Below are positions 1 through 10,206 of a stretch of DNA of 64,000 bases, in pieces. The position numbers and the translations under genes were made by a program. Where the stretch lies: positions 310,001 through 374,000 of the forward strand of contig JBBCBC010000053.1 of the NCBI GenBank assembly GCA_037126765.1. Direction: 5' to 3'. Position 1 is the first letter of the stretch. Every line of letters starts with the position of its first letter. The stretch is from Stenogyne calaminthoides (taxonomy: Eukaryota; Streptophyta; Magnoliopsida; Lamiales; Lamiaceae). The notes under the pieces are model-generated. The model was not told the DNA's origin. It saw only the letters and a list, made by a program, of their open reading frames with translations, and made no database searches.

Positions 1-253
1 GTAAATCTGATACTACTAGTCTTGGTTATGAAACTAATTTTAAAAGCTTTAAATCTGTGAAATTTGTTAAAGCTGGAGAAAAGACAAATGTCAAAACTTC
101 AGTGGAAACAAAAGCTCACATTAAGAAGAAGAAAAAGAAGCATCTGTATCAGTATTGTTCTGGTCATGGTCATATTCGTCCATATTGTGAAAATTTGAAA
201 GAGGACATGAAGGTGTTACAAACTGAAGTTTCTGAGTCACAATGTGCTAAAAC
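1..253 (+). pseudogene. Gag C-terminal part of element D, with degenerate zinc knuckle
   Basis: The open frame (about 57-253) contains YQYCSGHGHIRPYC, a copia Gag zinc knuckle (normally CX2CX4HX4C, nucleic-acid binding) whose first Cys is Tyr. A lysine-rich stretch precedes it, as is usual for the nucleocapsid part of Gag. The frame is cut at 253 by the solo LTR. If the LTR and one 5-bp target copy are removed, the frame runs straight into the pol part that resumes at 3196. The N-terminal part of Gag lies left of the window. The lost Cys suggests decay. Confidence 0.75.
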
Positions 254-820
254 TGTAATAACTCAAAACCAAAAATCAAGATTTAAAAATTAGAACGAAA
301 ATAGTTAAATGGGAATGTTTTAACGAATAATATATTTGTGCGAAGATTTAAATTTTGCAGGTGACAGACGAGCTTTTTGGACTGGAGGCACAACTAGCAC
401 ACCGAAGAATAATAAGTTTTAAGGTTCGATTAATAAGTAAAAATAAGTGAAGTCAAGTTTTAATGCTAAAAGAAATTATCATTTGAAACCCTAAAATATG
501 TTTGATTTTATCGCGCTTTAAATTTAATTTTTCGAAACCAAAACTCGTACAAAAAAAAATACCGAAATTTGACTACGAGAACCATATTGCGTCTAAATTA
601 AATTAGAGTACTAATTAGTCTCCAAAAATAGCCAAAAAAAAAAAAGATTTGATTCATGCATCATGCATGTATAGGGTATGTACTTTTAAAACAAGTCTTG
701 CACTCAAATTCCACCTACTCCCATCTCCTCACATCAACACACCATGCTTTCTTTTCCCATTTCCTCTCTCCATCTGACCACAGCAAGCCATCAGCTGTAT
801 CCTTCCTCCCCATTTCAGTT

Positions 821-828
821 TATATATA
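821..828 (+). promoter_or_regulatory. TATA box of the solo LTR
   Basis: The string tatatata is followed about 30 bases later by an A-rich then GA-rich tract, the arrangement of an LTR promoter with U3 to the left and R/U5 to the right. It fixes the LTR orientation as +. A splice-donor-like aaggtaatg occurs near 1066. No evidence of activity can be read from sequence. Confidence 0.5.
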
Positions 829-859
829 GCAGCTAACACCCCACTTTTAGTTGGGGAAA

Positions 860-891
<32 letters not shown>

Positions 892-2503
892 AGAGAGAGA
901 GAAGAAAAGAGGAGAGTGAAGAGAAGAGAAGAGTAGGAGAAGGACTTCTCACCCTTCTCCCTTAGTGATTTTCGTTCACCACCATCACCAAGCCAAGGAG
1001 GAGCTTCTCCTCCACCCTTTTTAACTAGAACAAATATCTTTCTAAGTGTTAACCAAGAAACAACAAGGTAATGAGCAAAAACCTATCATTTTCTTGAAGA
1101 TTAATAGATAAATGTTTATGTTTACTTATTTAATGTATAAATGACATGTTTATGAACCACTTATACTCTAATAAACTTGTTTGTAGGTATGTAAATGTAT
1201 GGGTTTGATATCTTGGTATGAATGTAGTGATGAAATGTTACTTTAGTTAAATAGGTTTCTCTAAGAAAACAGTTTCTGGATGAAATTTTAAGCGTGATTT
1301 TGGTAAATTTTAGATGTTCTAAAAATCATGTGAAAATTATTTTGTTGTATTATTTCTAGTATAGAACAACATACTAAAATTCCGTAATTATCGGATTAGC
1401 CGTTTGGGAGAAGCAATTCTTGAAAGTTAATGTGTTTAAAATCGAATTAAAACAGGAAGAGTACTTTAGATGATCCTTTTACCCAACTTTTAATGAAGAG
1501 AAAAATTTGGAAAAATTATAAAATTTCCACTATTTAGTTTTGTATCACATACTGAAAATTTGTAGCTTTTTGTTTAGCCATTTGGTAGTTATAAATATTT
1601 GAAGTTGAGTGTTCAATATCTTCGATTTTCAGAAACTGTTAGTTTAAATAATTTTATTAAATAGTTTAGATTCGTGATAAAGTCATGTAAAAATTATATA
1701 GATGACTTAAATACAGTTTACTATAATATATAAAATATTTGGGCCTTTAGGATTAACAAATTATTATAAATGAATTTTTATTTATAACTAGTACAGTTTT
1801 GTCGACTTGTGTAACTAGAGAACTTTTCGAAAATTCTAGGAACAATTGATAAGAAATATCAACTAGGTCCCTTGATAAACTTTGTTATAAAATAAGAGTA
1901 GCATAACATATAATAATTTCATAATTTATAAATAATTATAAGTATTTTATTCTATTTATGCATGAAAATGTATCATTTTATCAAAATAAATGAAGTTTTG
2001 AAATATAAATTTAACTAAGTTATGAAATGTGCATATCTTTGTGACTTGAATGCTTGGTTTTGAATTATAATTTTGATAACAAATTATTTTACTTAATTAT
2101 GGAAGAAAGGAAGAATCAAAATGACCAAAGTTCCAAACTATGAACTCAAAAGCGATAAAAGTTTTTAACAAATGAAATTAGTTCAAGAAGAGCGAGATTT
2201 GATGCCCCCATCGAGCTCGCTAAAGTTTTTAAATAAACGAATGATACTGAATGATACAGATTGTGCTATGTAGTGTGCTTACGGTTCCAAGGCTCGGAAG
2301 TCTCTACAAGTATTAAGCTATCAAGAAGTTTATAACTTTCTCTCAAAAGTTACCAGGTGGGTAACACTATCTGTATCGCAGTGGTTAATGTTATATGGAC
2401 TGTTGATGGTTTCTAAAGTAAACTAATGAATGCTAATGATGATGATAATTATGCTTAATCTAGGACTTATGAATATACAAGGGGACTATGTCCCACATTC
2501 ATG

Positions 2504-2623
2504 AAAAGGAGATGTAGGTTGTTTACGGGGATTGGATGTGGTATACGTTACCAGTGCCGCCCCAAAAGGAGATGTAGGTTGTTTACGGGGATTGGATGTG
2601 GTATACGCTACCAGTGCCGCCCC
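2504..2623 (+). repeat. 60-bp tandem repeat, two copies, inside the solo LTR
   Basis: The unit starts at aaaaggagatgtaggttg and ends in ccagtgccgcccc. It occurs at 2504-2563 and 2564-2623 with one visible C/T difference (tacgtt against tacgct). It lies in the non-coding part of the LTR and is probably a replication-slippage duplication. Confidence 0.9.
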
Positions 2624-3195
2624 ACATGAATGCATAATATGAAACGAATTCAAAAGAATTCCATGTTAAAGAAATAAGTTTAATATATGATAAAAAACTA
2701 AGATAACGGGAAAGGGTAAGACATTAATAATTTTAGAATTATGTCAATCTGTATAACAGCATGCAGGTTGCCCATTGAGAATTTATTTCTCACGCCCCAA
2801 CTTTAACACTTTCAGGTTACGATGCTGAGGCCCGGGACCTGCAGTAGGTGACCGCTTCCCCATAAGACCTACTTTTGTATTTAAATAATGAAGACACTTT
2901 GACTGTTAAACTTTATTTTGTGAACTTTACTACCGTTTCATCCGGGAGTCGAACTTGAGACTCGACGATGACTTTTTGCTAAAACTTTTAACTATGGATT
3001 GTGTGTTTTCGAAGATGGGGATGTGCTACTGTTTAACTTAAGTTTTTCCGCTGCAAATATTTTATCGTGTAAATTTATTTATTTATATAAAAAAAGAAAT
3101 TTTTTTGGCTCAGTTTTTAGGTTTCACTAAGTAATGACTCAGACTTAGAATGTCGAAATGTTAGAAGTCGACTTTCTGAATTCCGGAGCGTTACA

Positions 3196-3651
3196 AAAAT
3201 TGAATGTGTCAGTAAACAAGATGTGACTTGTAATGTTGTGTATACATCTCAAAAAGCATGTGTGTCTGGTTTATGGTACTTTGATAGTGGTTGTTCTAGG
3301 CACATGACTGGTCAAGTGAATATCCTGTCTGATTATGAGAAATTTGATGGAGGAAATGTCACTTATGGTGGTGGTTCCAAAGGGAAAATTGTTGGGAAAG
3401 GTACTCTCAATGTTGAAGGATTTCCTAAACTGTCTAATGTCTTACATGTTGAAGGTTTGCTTGCTAATTTGATCAGTATAAGTCAACTATGTGATGACAA
3501 TTTGCATGTCAAGTTTGATAAGAATTCTTGTTATGTTTTGAATAATGAAAATGAGTGTCTTATGACTAGTAATAGGTCAATTGATAATTGTTATCTTATT
3601 GGAACTAACAATGTTTGCAATCTTGCCAAAAATGCTGAAGAAATTTTATGA
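3196..3651 (+). pseudogene. Protease region of element D
   Basis: The frame resumes directly after the solo LTR. It carries YFDSGCSRHMTG, the copia aspartic-protease active site (D-S-G) that processes the Gag-Pol polyprotein in the particle. The following stretch up to LLANLISISQLCDDNL is the usual link to the GAG-pre-integrase domain. The frame ends at a TGA (3649-3651) exactly where relatives have the Trp of WHxRLGH, so the stop fits a G-to-A change of TGG. Confidence 0.85.
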
Positions 3652-4341
3652 CATCAAAAACTTGGACATGTTAACTACAGGAATATCCAGAAACTTGTGA
3701 AGATTGGTGCTGTAAGAGGTTTGCCAAAGCTGAATATAGGAGAAACCATGATTTGTGGTTCTTGTTAGAAGGGTAAACAGATCCGAGTGTCACACAAGAT
3801 GTTGTCATATTATTTGACAACACGATATTTTGAGCTGCTACATATGGATCTTATGGGTCCTATGAAAACAGAAAGTCTTGAAGGTAAAAGGTATTCATTG
3901 GTTGTGGTAGATGATTTCTCTAGATATACCTGGATTGAGTTTTTGAAAGAAAAATCTGAAACTTTTGCTGCTTTTAAGGTTTTGTATAAAAGGTTTAAAA
4001 TTGTATACAACTTAAAAGTGAGTAAGATTAGGTCAGATCATGGTAGGGAATTTGAAAATAGCTTATTTTCTAATTTCTGTGAAAATAAGGGTATAATGCA
4101 TGAGTTTTCTTCTCCTAAAACTCCACAACAAAATGGAATAGCTGAAAGGAAGAATAGAACTCTTCAAGAAATGGCTAGGGTAATGTTGCAAGCTAAACAT
4201 CTTTCTAAAAGGTTTTGGGCTGAAGCATTAAACATTGCATGTCATATTATTAACAGAGTTTTTATGATGTCACAAAGTTCAAAAACAGCTTATGAGATTC
4301 TAAACAACAAGAAACCAAATCTGAAATACTTTCAACCTTAG
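3652..4341 (+). pseudogene. Integrase of element D, with stops and a likely deletion
   Basis: The N-terminal zinc module is visible as HQKLGH followed by ICGSC, in frame but with a TAG at 3766-3768 where relatives have Gln (CAG). The catalytic core follows: HMDLMGP (first Asp), KIRSDHGREF (second Asp) and QQNGIAERKNRTL (Glu), the DDE triad that joins cDNA to the chromosome. The reading ends at TAG after KKPNLKYFQP. The next frame starts in the Ser/Thr-rich linker before RT, so the usual C-terminal part of integrase (the FHVFGCKC...GIFLGYS stretch that element B still has) appears to be deleted. Confidence 0.85.
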
Positions 4342-4374
4342 GTTAACATAGCAGGAAAAAGTACTGAAGAAGAT

Positions 4375-5490
4375 GTGTCTGAGCATATTGAGATTTCTGT
4401 TGGAACTGAAAATTCTGGAAATTCAAAGGATGTTACATCTAATGCCACGACATCTGGGACAACATTCTCTGAAAATCCAAAAACAGAAAGTTCAGAAAGC
4501 AATACTCAGTACACTCATGACAAGGTACCTGCTTCCAGAATCATGAAAAATCATCCTTCAAACCAAATCTTTGGTGATTCTTCTGTTGGAGTACAAACTA
4601 GAAGAAGGGTAAGCTCAAAAGATGTGGTGAGATCTGTTTGCATGTCTTCTATATGCAACATGGTTATTTCTGAATGCTATCATTCTGTAATTGAGCCTAA
4701 AAATGTCAAAGAAACCTTAAATGATGAAAATTGGATAAATGCTATGCATGAAGAACTTAATCATTTTGAAAGGAATGATGTTTGGACACTAGTTCCAAGA
4801 CCTGGTAACACTAATGTCATTAGAACCAAGTGGATTTTTAAGAACAAAACTGATGAGTATGGAAACATAGTAAGGAATAAGGCTAGATTGGTTGCCCAAG
4901 GATACACTCAAATTGAGGGTATTGATTTTGATGAAACATTTGCACATGTAGCTAGAATTGAATCTATTAGATTGTTGTTAGCTATTGCATGTTTTGTCAA
5001 TATCAAATTGCATCAAATGGATGTAAAGACTGCATTTTTGAATGGTATACTTGTTGAAGAGGCTTATGTTGAACAACCCTTAGGATTTGAAGATCCTCAC
5101 TATCCTGATCATGTTTATAAGCTTAAGAAAGCATTGTATGACTTGAAACAAGCTCCTAGAGCTTGGTATGACAGATTGACTGACTTTCTTTTGCAGTTTG
5201 GTTTTGTTAGAGGAGAAGCAGACAAGACTTTGTTTATTAAACAGGTTGATGAAGGGTTGATGATTGCACAAATATATGTTGATGACATAGTATTTGGAGC
5301 AACATCAGACAAGATGTTGAATGAATTTGTTGAGGCAATGTCATCTACATTTGAGATGAGCATGGTTGGAGAGTTGAATTACTTTTTAGGTCTGCAGATC
5401 AAGCAAAAGATGATGGAATCTTCATTTGCCAAAGCAAATATGCAAAGAACCTGGTTAAGAGATTTGGTCTTGAAAATTCGAAGCATATGA
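4375..5490 (+). pseudogene. Reverse transcriptase of element D, frameshifted at the 3' end
   Basis: After a Ser/Thr-rich linker the copia RT domain starts around NDENWINAMHEELNHFERNDVW and continues through KWIFKNKTDEYG, KARLVAQGYTQIEGIDFDETFA, MDVKTAFLNG, KALYDLKQAPRAWYD and the polymerase box YVDDIVFG. These are the conserved blocks of a copia RT. The frame is lost near 5415-5440: the end of the translated product is out of frame with the KRFGLEN-type continuation expected there, so a small indel is present. Function lost. Confidence 0.9.
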
Positions 5491-6215
5491 AAACACCTAT
5501 GTGATCAACTCAGAAGTTGAACAAAGACAGTGTTGGTCAAGATGTTGATCACACACTGTACAGATCCATGATAGGTAGTCTTCTTTATCTTACCTCTAGT
5601 AGACCTGACATTATGTATAGTGTTTGTTTGTTTTGCTAGGTACCAAGCTAATCCAAAGGAATCTCACTTGAATGCTATGAAGAGGATTATCATATATGTT
5701 GCTGGAACAACAGATCTTGGTATATGGTATACAAAGGACACAAACAATGTATTGACTGGTATAGTGATGCTGATTGGGCTGGAGACATTGATGATAGGAA
5801 AAGCAAAAGTGGTGGTTGTTTTTATATGGGTAACAATTTGATTTCCTGGCATAGTAAGAAACAAAATTGTGTTTCACAATCTACTGCAGAGTCTGAGTAC
5901 ATTGCTGCTGGTAGTTATTGTACACAACTTTTATGGTTGAAAAAGATGTTTGATGACTATGAACTTGAGAATGATATTCTGACTGTGTTTTGTGATAATA
6001 CTAGTGCTATTAACATTTCTAAAAACTCAGTACAACATTCTCTTACCAAGCACATAAGTATAAGACATCATTTCATAAGAGACCTTGTAGAAAAGGAAAT
6101 TGTGAAGTTAGAGTATGTTCCCACTGATAATCAATTTGCTGATATTTTTACTAAAGTCCTTGATCATGAGAGGTTTTCCTTTCTGAGGAAATCTCTTGGT
6201 TTGTGTACTATCTGA
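5491..6215 (+). pseudogene. RNase H of element D
   Basis: The connection from RT is broken by frameshifts (5491-5720). From about 5755 the frame reads YSDADWAGDIDDRKSKSG, WHSKKQNCVSQSTAESEYIA, FCDNTSAINISKN, HISIRHHFIRD and FADIFTK, the RNase H1-like domain of copia elements that removes RNA from the RNA/DNA hybrid. It ends in the typical pol C-terminus and a TGA. The SQSTAESEYIAAG form is SIRE-like. Confidence 0.88.
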
Positions 6216-7121
6216 GTTCTGTAGGGTGGATGTTGCAACAAATGTTACAACATTTGAAGCAACATCTGGTTTGATTTTTGTAGCACTTGGTTGATTTGAT
6301 CGATTCTCATGGTTTGAATATGATTTTGAGTTGAATTCTTATTGAGTCAAGTCATTGTGATTTTCTGGACACACACTTCTTAAATGCACAAAAAAAAAGA
6401 TACACACACTAGATGTAATCTCTCACTGAGTAACTATGGAGCACGGAGTTCGCTACTACGATGTCTTCTTTTCAAAAGGTGATTGATATAACATCAATTT
6501 GCTCATAATCCACTGAGTAACTATGGGGCACAGAGTTCGCTACTACGATGTTATCTTTTCAAAAGGTGGATCAATATGAGTTAAGTGTATTAAAAGAAAA
6601 GAAAAAGATGAGAAGTGCAACATTGGCTGTGTAAACCAGGCAAAATGAATGTTGAAGTGTGTGTGTTGTTCTTGATTGCAACATTGACTTGGATGATTAT
6701 TTAAATTGTGACTTTTTGATTAAATTGATTATTTAATACAAAAATTGACCACACTTTATTTAATTTCAGTATTTTACACTGTTTTTTTTATTTTTTGGGC
6801 ATTTTAAAAAAAAAATTAGGCAGAAATCAAGTGTAGTTTTTGATATTGGAAGTAGTGGGAGTGATGGTTTCATCACATTGCACCCCATGATCTTCATTTC
6901 TAGAACATTCACTTTGTGGGATCATGGCTTGTAACATGATGATTTCGGATTCTATTTAAGGATCAAATGGGTGTTGCATTTTTATACTGAAAACTTGTTT
7001 TTGAGTTTTGCGTATTGAAGTTTGAAGAAGTTGAGGTATTACTGATTTTATCATAAAGTATTAGTTGAAATTGAATTTTTAATTCTATTTGTCACTAACT
7101 CTTTTTGATATATATAGCACA
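6216..7121. other. Spacer between pol and the env-like ORF of element D
   Basis: No coding sequence is supported. The spacer contains gttgcaac/gttacaac motifs at 6229-6256 similar to the start of the D LTR, a 58-bp direct repeat pair (separate entry), and an AT-rich part up to the ATG at 7122. Such a non-coding spacer before the third ORF is usual in SIRE elements. Confidence 0.6.
6424..6568 (+). repeat. Direct repeat pair, period 87, in the pol/env spacer
   Basis: A unit of about 58 bases starting cactgagtaactatgg and ending ttcaaaaggtg occurs at 6424-6481 and 6511-6568 with a few substitutions (gagcacgg against gggcacag). It is not coding. It could be a structured RNA or packaging element of the retrotransposon, or a chance duplication. 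Confidence 0.8.
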
Positions 7122-7724
7122 ATGGCAGGAAATCAGAACACTTCACCAAACGCGCCTTCAAAACCTTCATCTGAAAACCCTGAATTCACGAACCCACTTC
7201 ACCTTCTTGCATCAATGGCGACTTCGATCGATTCACTAAATGCCACACCTACTGCTGAATCATCTAATCCAACACTCTAGAATCCATTGAACCCAGAACC
7301 TATTTTGGTTGCTTTCCCTGAAATCGAACATCCGCTGAATGTGAGCGAGGTGATCATTTTGCTTCAACGGTCTGAACTCCTGTGACGGTCATGTTTGGAG
7401 AGTTTCTGGTGAACATTCTACCATTCTCGAATGTCTCATCGTCGAACCCTCCCCGGTGATTTTTTCCTAGATGACTTCATTGTTGGGCCCGAAAATCCAA
7501 AACCGACGGCTGAAAATGTTGAGCCCTCGCAACCCGATGCTCAAGCTGATGTTGAGATGGAAGATATTTCCATGGGGGAGCTCGTTGAGAAGGCTAAGGC
7601 TGACATTGCTGCTGCTGGTACTTCCTCCAAGAAGCCGAAGAGGAAGAGAAGCCCTGTAAAACCAAGGAGAAGATCAAACCGCTACAAGCCCAGGGTTGAC
7701 TACTCTGAGACAAAGAGGGGGTAA
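7122..7724 (+). pseudogene. 5' part of the env-like ORF of element D, broken
   Basis: The likely start is the ATG at 7122 (MAGNQNTSPNAPSKPSSENP), the first ATG after the spacer. The reading stops at TAG 7278-7280, continues with disrupted frames, and is open again from 7431 to 7724 with an acidic stretch and then a strongly basic one (KKPKRKRSPVKPRRRSNRYK) that looks like a nuclear-localisation or nucleic-acid-binding patch. The frame then overlaps the long ORF starting at 7696 in another frame, so a small indel separates them. Together they would correspond to one longer third-ORF product of a SIRE element. Confidence 0.7.
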
Positions 7725-9450
7725 GATTTCTTATTTGGGTCAAGCCTCAAGGCCAATTGTTGTGTCTGATTCCTCTGAATCAGAAAAGAGTTTGGAAAAG
7801 GTTGAGGAGAGTGAGAAGTCTGCTGAGAAAGTTGAGCACTCTGTTGAGAAGAGTGTTGATGAGGAGAGTAAGAAATCGGTTGCTGAGGAGACAGAACCAA
7901 GTGAAGCATCTGAGCCTGCGGCTAATGCTGAGAATGATGATGATGATAGGACTGTTGATGTCCATGCTGATTCAGAGAGTTCTGATGAAATCATTCCTCT
8001 TGCTGAATTGTTGGCTAGAAATGAAAGAAGAACTAAATTCAGAAATGATCCTGAAACTATTACAAATGCTAGAACTGATTTGAGGACAAAGAGGAGGCAT
8101 GAACCTGTTGCTGACTCTGATGTTGATGAAGATGTTGAGCACGGTGCTTCAACACCATCAGGTGAACCAGATGACTCTGATGATCCTGATGAATCAGACT
8201 CAAGCAGTTCAGGTAACACATCTTCTGAACCTGATGATGATGATAATGATGATGCATATCATGGTATTGATAGTCCTAGATTTGCTGTGATGAGAAGGAG
8301 ACTTTTGTTATCTGAGAGGAGAATAAAAGTTTATGAATTTGATAGGCAAAATCTGATTCAATTCTTTGAGGAAAGGAATCTCTTGCATGTTGTACAGTTT
8401 GCTTCACCTTTCTTTGACACTTGGGTATATGAATTTTACTGCAATTTGAGGAAAGGAACTGGTAGAAGAAATTCTAGAAGATATGGGCATGTGAGGTTTA
8501 GAGGACAGAATGTAGGCTTTAATCCTGGTGTGATAAATGCATTTTTGAGAACTCCTGATGTTGAGGAAGATGTTGTTCCTACTTTGAATGAGATTGTGGC
8601 TGCTATTACTGGTGGTTTGGTGAGGAGATGGACAACAAAGGTGTTGTCATTCAAGTTGACAAGTCTGTTTTCAGTTGTTCACAAATTTGTTGTGTACAAC
8701 TGGTTGCCCACTACCAACACTACCAAGGTCACTGAAGGTCAAGCTATTCTGATGTACATGATAGTGGTCATGAACAATTTCAATCTGGGGAGGACAATCT
8801 TTGATAATGCAATGAAATGTGCAGGTGGTAAGAAAAGTGCTTTACCATATCCATGTATGATCTTTGCTCTGCTGAATAGGTTGGATATTGCTAGGGAACC
8901 TGTTGAAAGTCTGAGTGGAATGATTCCTGACTTAGGAATTTCCAAAGTCTTCTTGAAAGGAAACATAATCCTTGACTTGCCATACAGGAGGCCAAATGCA
9001 GAGGGAGAAGAAGTTGAGCCTGAGGTTGTTGAACCTCCTGTTCAAAATCCGGATGTTGCACCAAGTGCTAGCAACACTAATGGTGACACTAACTTGAGAA
9101 ATTCTCCAGTTCAGTCTGTAACCATTCACAGGGATTTCATACTTCAACAAATTGAGAATTTGCAGGATCAGATTGTTGAGCTGAATGTTATGAAGAGTTT
9201 TTGGGAGAGGTTGCTTTCTGCTCCACCAGTGGGAGTAGCACCTGATGCTCCTGAAGTTGCTGCTGAAGTTCCTACTGCTGCTGCTGAAGATGTCCCTGAG
9301 GTTGTTCTGGATGCTGTGCATGAAGATGAGCCAGATCCTCCGGTTGAACAAGCTGATGACCAAGGTGATGATGATGAAGAGGCTGATATTGATGATGAAG
9401 AGGCTGATATTGATGATATCATAGAGGAAGTCTATGGTGATCTCTCATGA
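7696..9450 (+). CDS. Env-like third ORF of element D, 584 codons open
   Basis: This is the longest open frame in the window. Residues about 1-190 are Ser/Glu/Asp-rich and low complexity. About 190-430 is a globular part (YEFDRQNLIQFFEERNLLH, FYCNLRKG, GFNPGVINAFLRTPDVEED, YNWLPTTNTTKVTEGQAILM, PYPCMIFALLNR) that matches my memory of the domain called putative plant transposon protein (PF20167), found in extra ORFs of plant retroelements. About 465-500 may be coiled coil (ILQQIENLQDQIVELNVM). The C-terminus is acidic with a duplicated DDEEADI unit. It lies after pol, where SIRE elements carry the env-like gene. I see no signal peptide or clear membrane anchor, so an envelope role is not supported. 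The true start is probably upstream (7122), making this a frameshifted 3' part. Function unknown. Confidence 0.7.
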   Translation: MTTLRQRGGKISYLGQASRPIVVSDSSESEKSLEKVEESEKSAEKVEHSVEKSVDEESKKSVAEETEPSEASEPAANAENDDDDRTVDVHADSESSDEIIPLAELLARNERRTKFRNDPETITNARTDLRTKRRHEPVADSDVDEDVEHGASTPSGEPDDSDDPDESDSSSSGNTSSEPDDDDNDDAYHGIDSPRFAVMRRRLLLSERRIKVYEFDRQNLIQFFEERNLLHVVQFASPFFDTWVYEFYCNLRKGTGRRNSRRYGHVRFRGQNVGFNPGVINAFLRTPDVEEDVVPTLNEIVAAITGGLVRRWTTKVLSFKLTSLFSVVHKFVVYNWLPTTNTTKVTEGQAILMYMIVVMNNFNLGRTIFDNAMKCAGGKKSALPYPCMIFALLNRLDIAREPVESLSGMIPDLGISKVFLKGNIILDLPYRRPNAEGEEVEPEVVEPPVQNPDVAPSASNTNGDTNLRNSPVQSVTIHRDFILQQIENLQDQIVELNVMKSFWERLLSAPPVGVAPDAPEVAAEVPTAAAEDVPEVVLDAVHEDEPDPPVEQADDQGDDDEEADIDDEEADIDDIIEEVYGDLS

Positions 9451-10191
9451 TGGTTGAATAGGGGAGTTTGTTTTAGATCATGAAAAATGGGGGAGCTGAG
9501 AACAAAGTGAGGGGGAGCATGTGCAAGCCTTGATGATGCTGCAGATGATGTATCCGTTTAATCACCTCCACTCTCTTTTGTTTATCCTTCATATTCATCT
9601 GATCTTATTTTTTTTAACAAGTTTATTTCCTAAACTCTGTTCATTTTGGTATGTAATTTTGAACAAATAGTTGATAGGTTTACTTGTTTATGTTTTGAGT
9701 ATTATGACTTGCTCTGATATTCTTTTTTTGAATATTGATGATTAATATGGTCTGATGTTGATATTCTGATGTTTTAGGTTAAGTTGACTTATATCCTAGC
9801 TCTGATATCCTTGTTTTCAGTGCTTTGATAGTCTTACCTTGATGATTGGTGGAAATATGTTCAAGTAATATATATTCTACTTTGTCTGCAGGTATAAGGA
9901 TTGGTAAATGTTGTACTTGTGCCATTTGTCCTTTTGTTCTGATATGTTCTTACATCTTGCTCTGATGAGTTTCAATGTAATACACATATGCTCTGATATG
10001 TTTTACATTATACTCTGACAAGTTTTCTGCAGACTGAAGTTTCGCAAACCAATGAAATTATTTGATGATGATTCGATTCTTGATAGCTACAAAATGGTTT
10101 GACACTTAGTAGTGCAGCTGATATGATTATGAGCTCTATCATGCACATTATCTGATGTATTTGGTATTTCAGGTGTGTTGTAGCAGAAAGA
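9451..10191. other. 3' untranslated region of element D
   Basis: There is no ORF. The region is rich in short G-runs just after the stop (tgaggggga near 9508) and carries several copies of a ctctgata motif between about 9710 and 10020. It leads into the polypurine tract. Confidence 0.6.
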
Positions 10192-10206
10192 TAGAATGGG
10201 GGAGAT
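10192..10206 (+). promoter_or_regulatory. Polypurine tract of element D
   Basis: atagaatgggggagat lies directly in front of the LTR start TGTTGATG. It is the primer site for plus-strand DNA synthesis and sets the left end of the 3' LTR. Confidence 0.8.

Larger units (their letters stand above)
254..3195 (+). mobile_element. Solo LTR, 2.94 kb (probably Ty3/gypsy), inserted in element D
   Basis: The left end TGTAATAACTC and right end GGAGCGTTACA form the short TG...CA inverted ends of an LTR. They are flanked by aaaac (249-253) and aaaat (3196-3200), a 5-bp target duplication with one C/T difference. Removing the insert plus one copy restores the copia reading frame across the join. No pol or gag coding is visible inside, so this is a solo LTR left by LTR-LTR recombination. 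Features inside are a TATA box near 821, a purine-rich A/GA tract at 857-930 as in an R/U5 leader, and a 60-bp tandem repeat at 2504-2623. Assignment to gypsy rests on length and on the GCGTTACA end, which resembles that of element C, and is an inference. The rest is AT-rich sequence without ORFs. Confidence 0.85.

Noticed and set aside
7740..8219. 159-codon ORF on the minus strand, Ser-rich
   Set aside because: Antisense shadow of the acidic, low-complexity part of the env-like ORF of D.
7696..9450. Retroviral-type envelope protein
   Set aside because: Position is env-like, but no signal peptide, clear membrane anchor or cleavage site can be seen; called env-like by position only.
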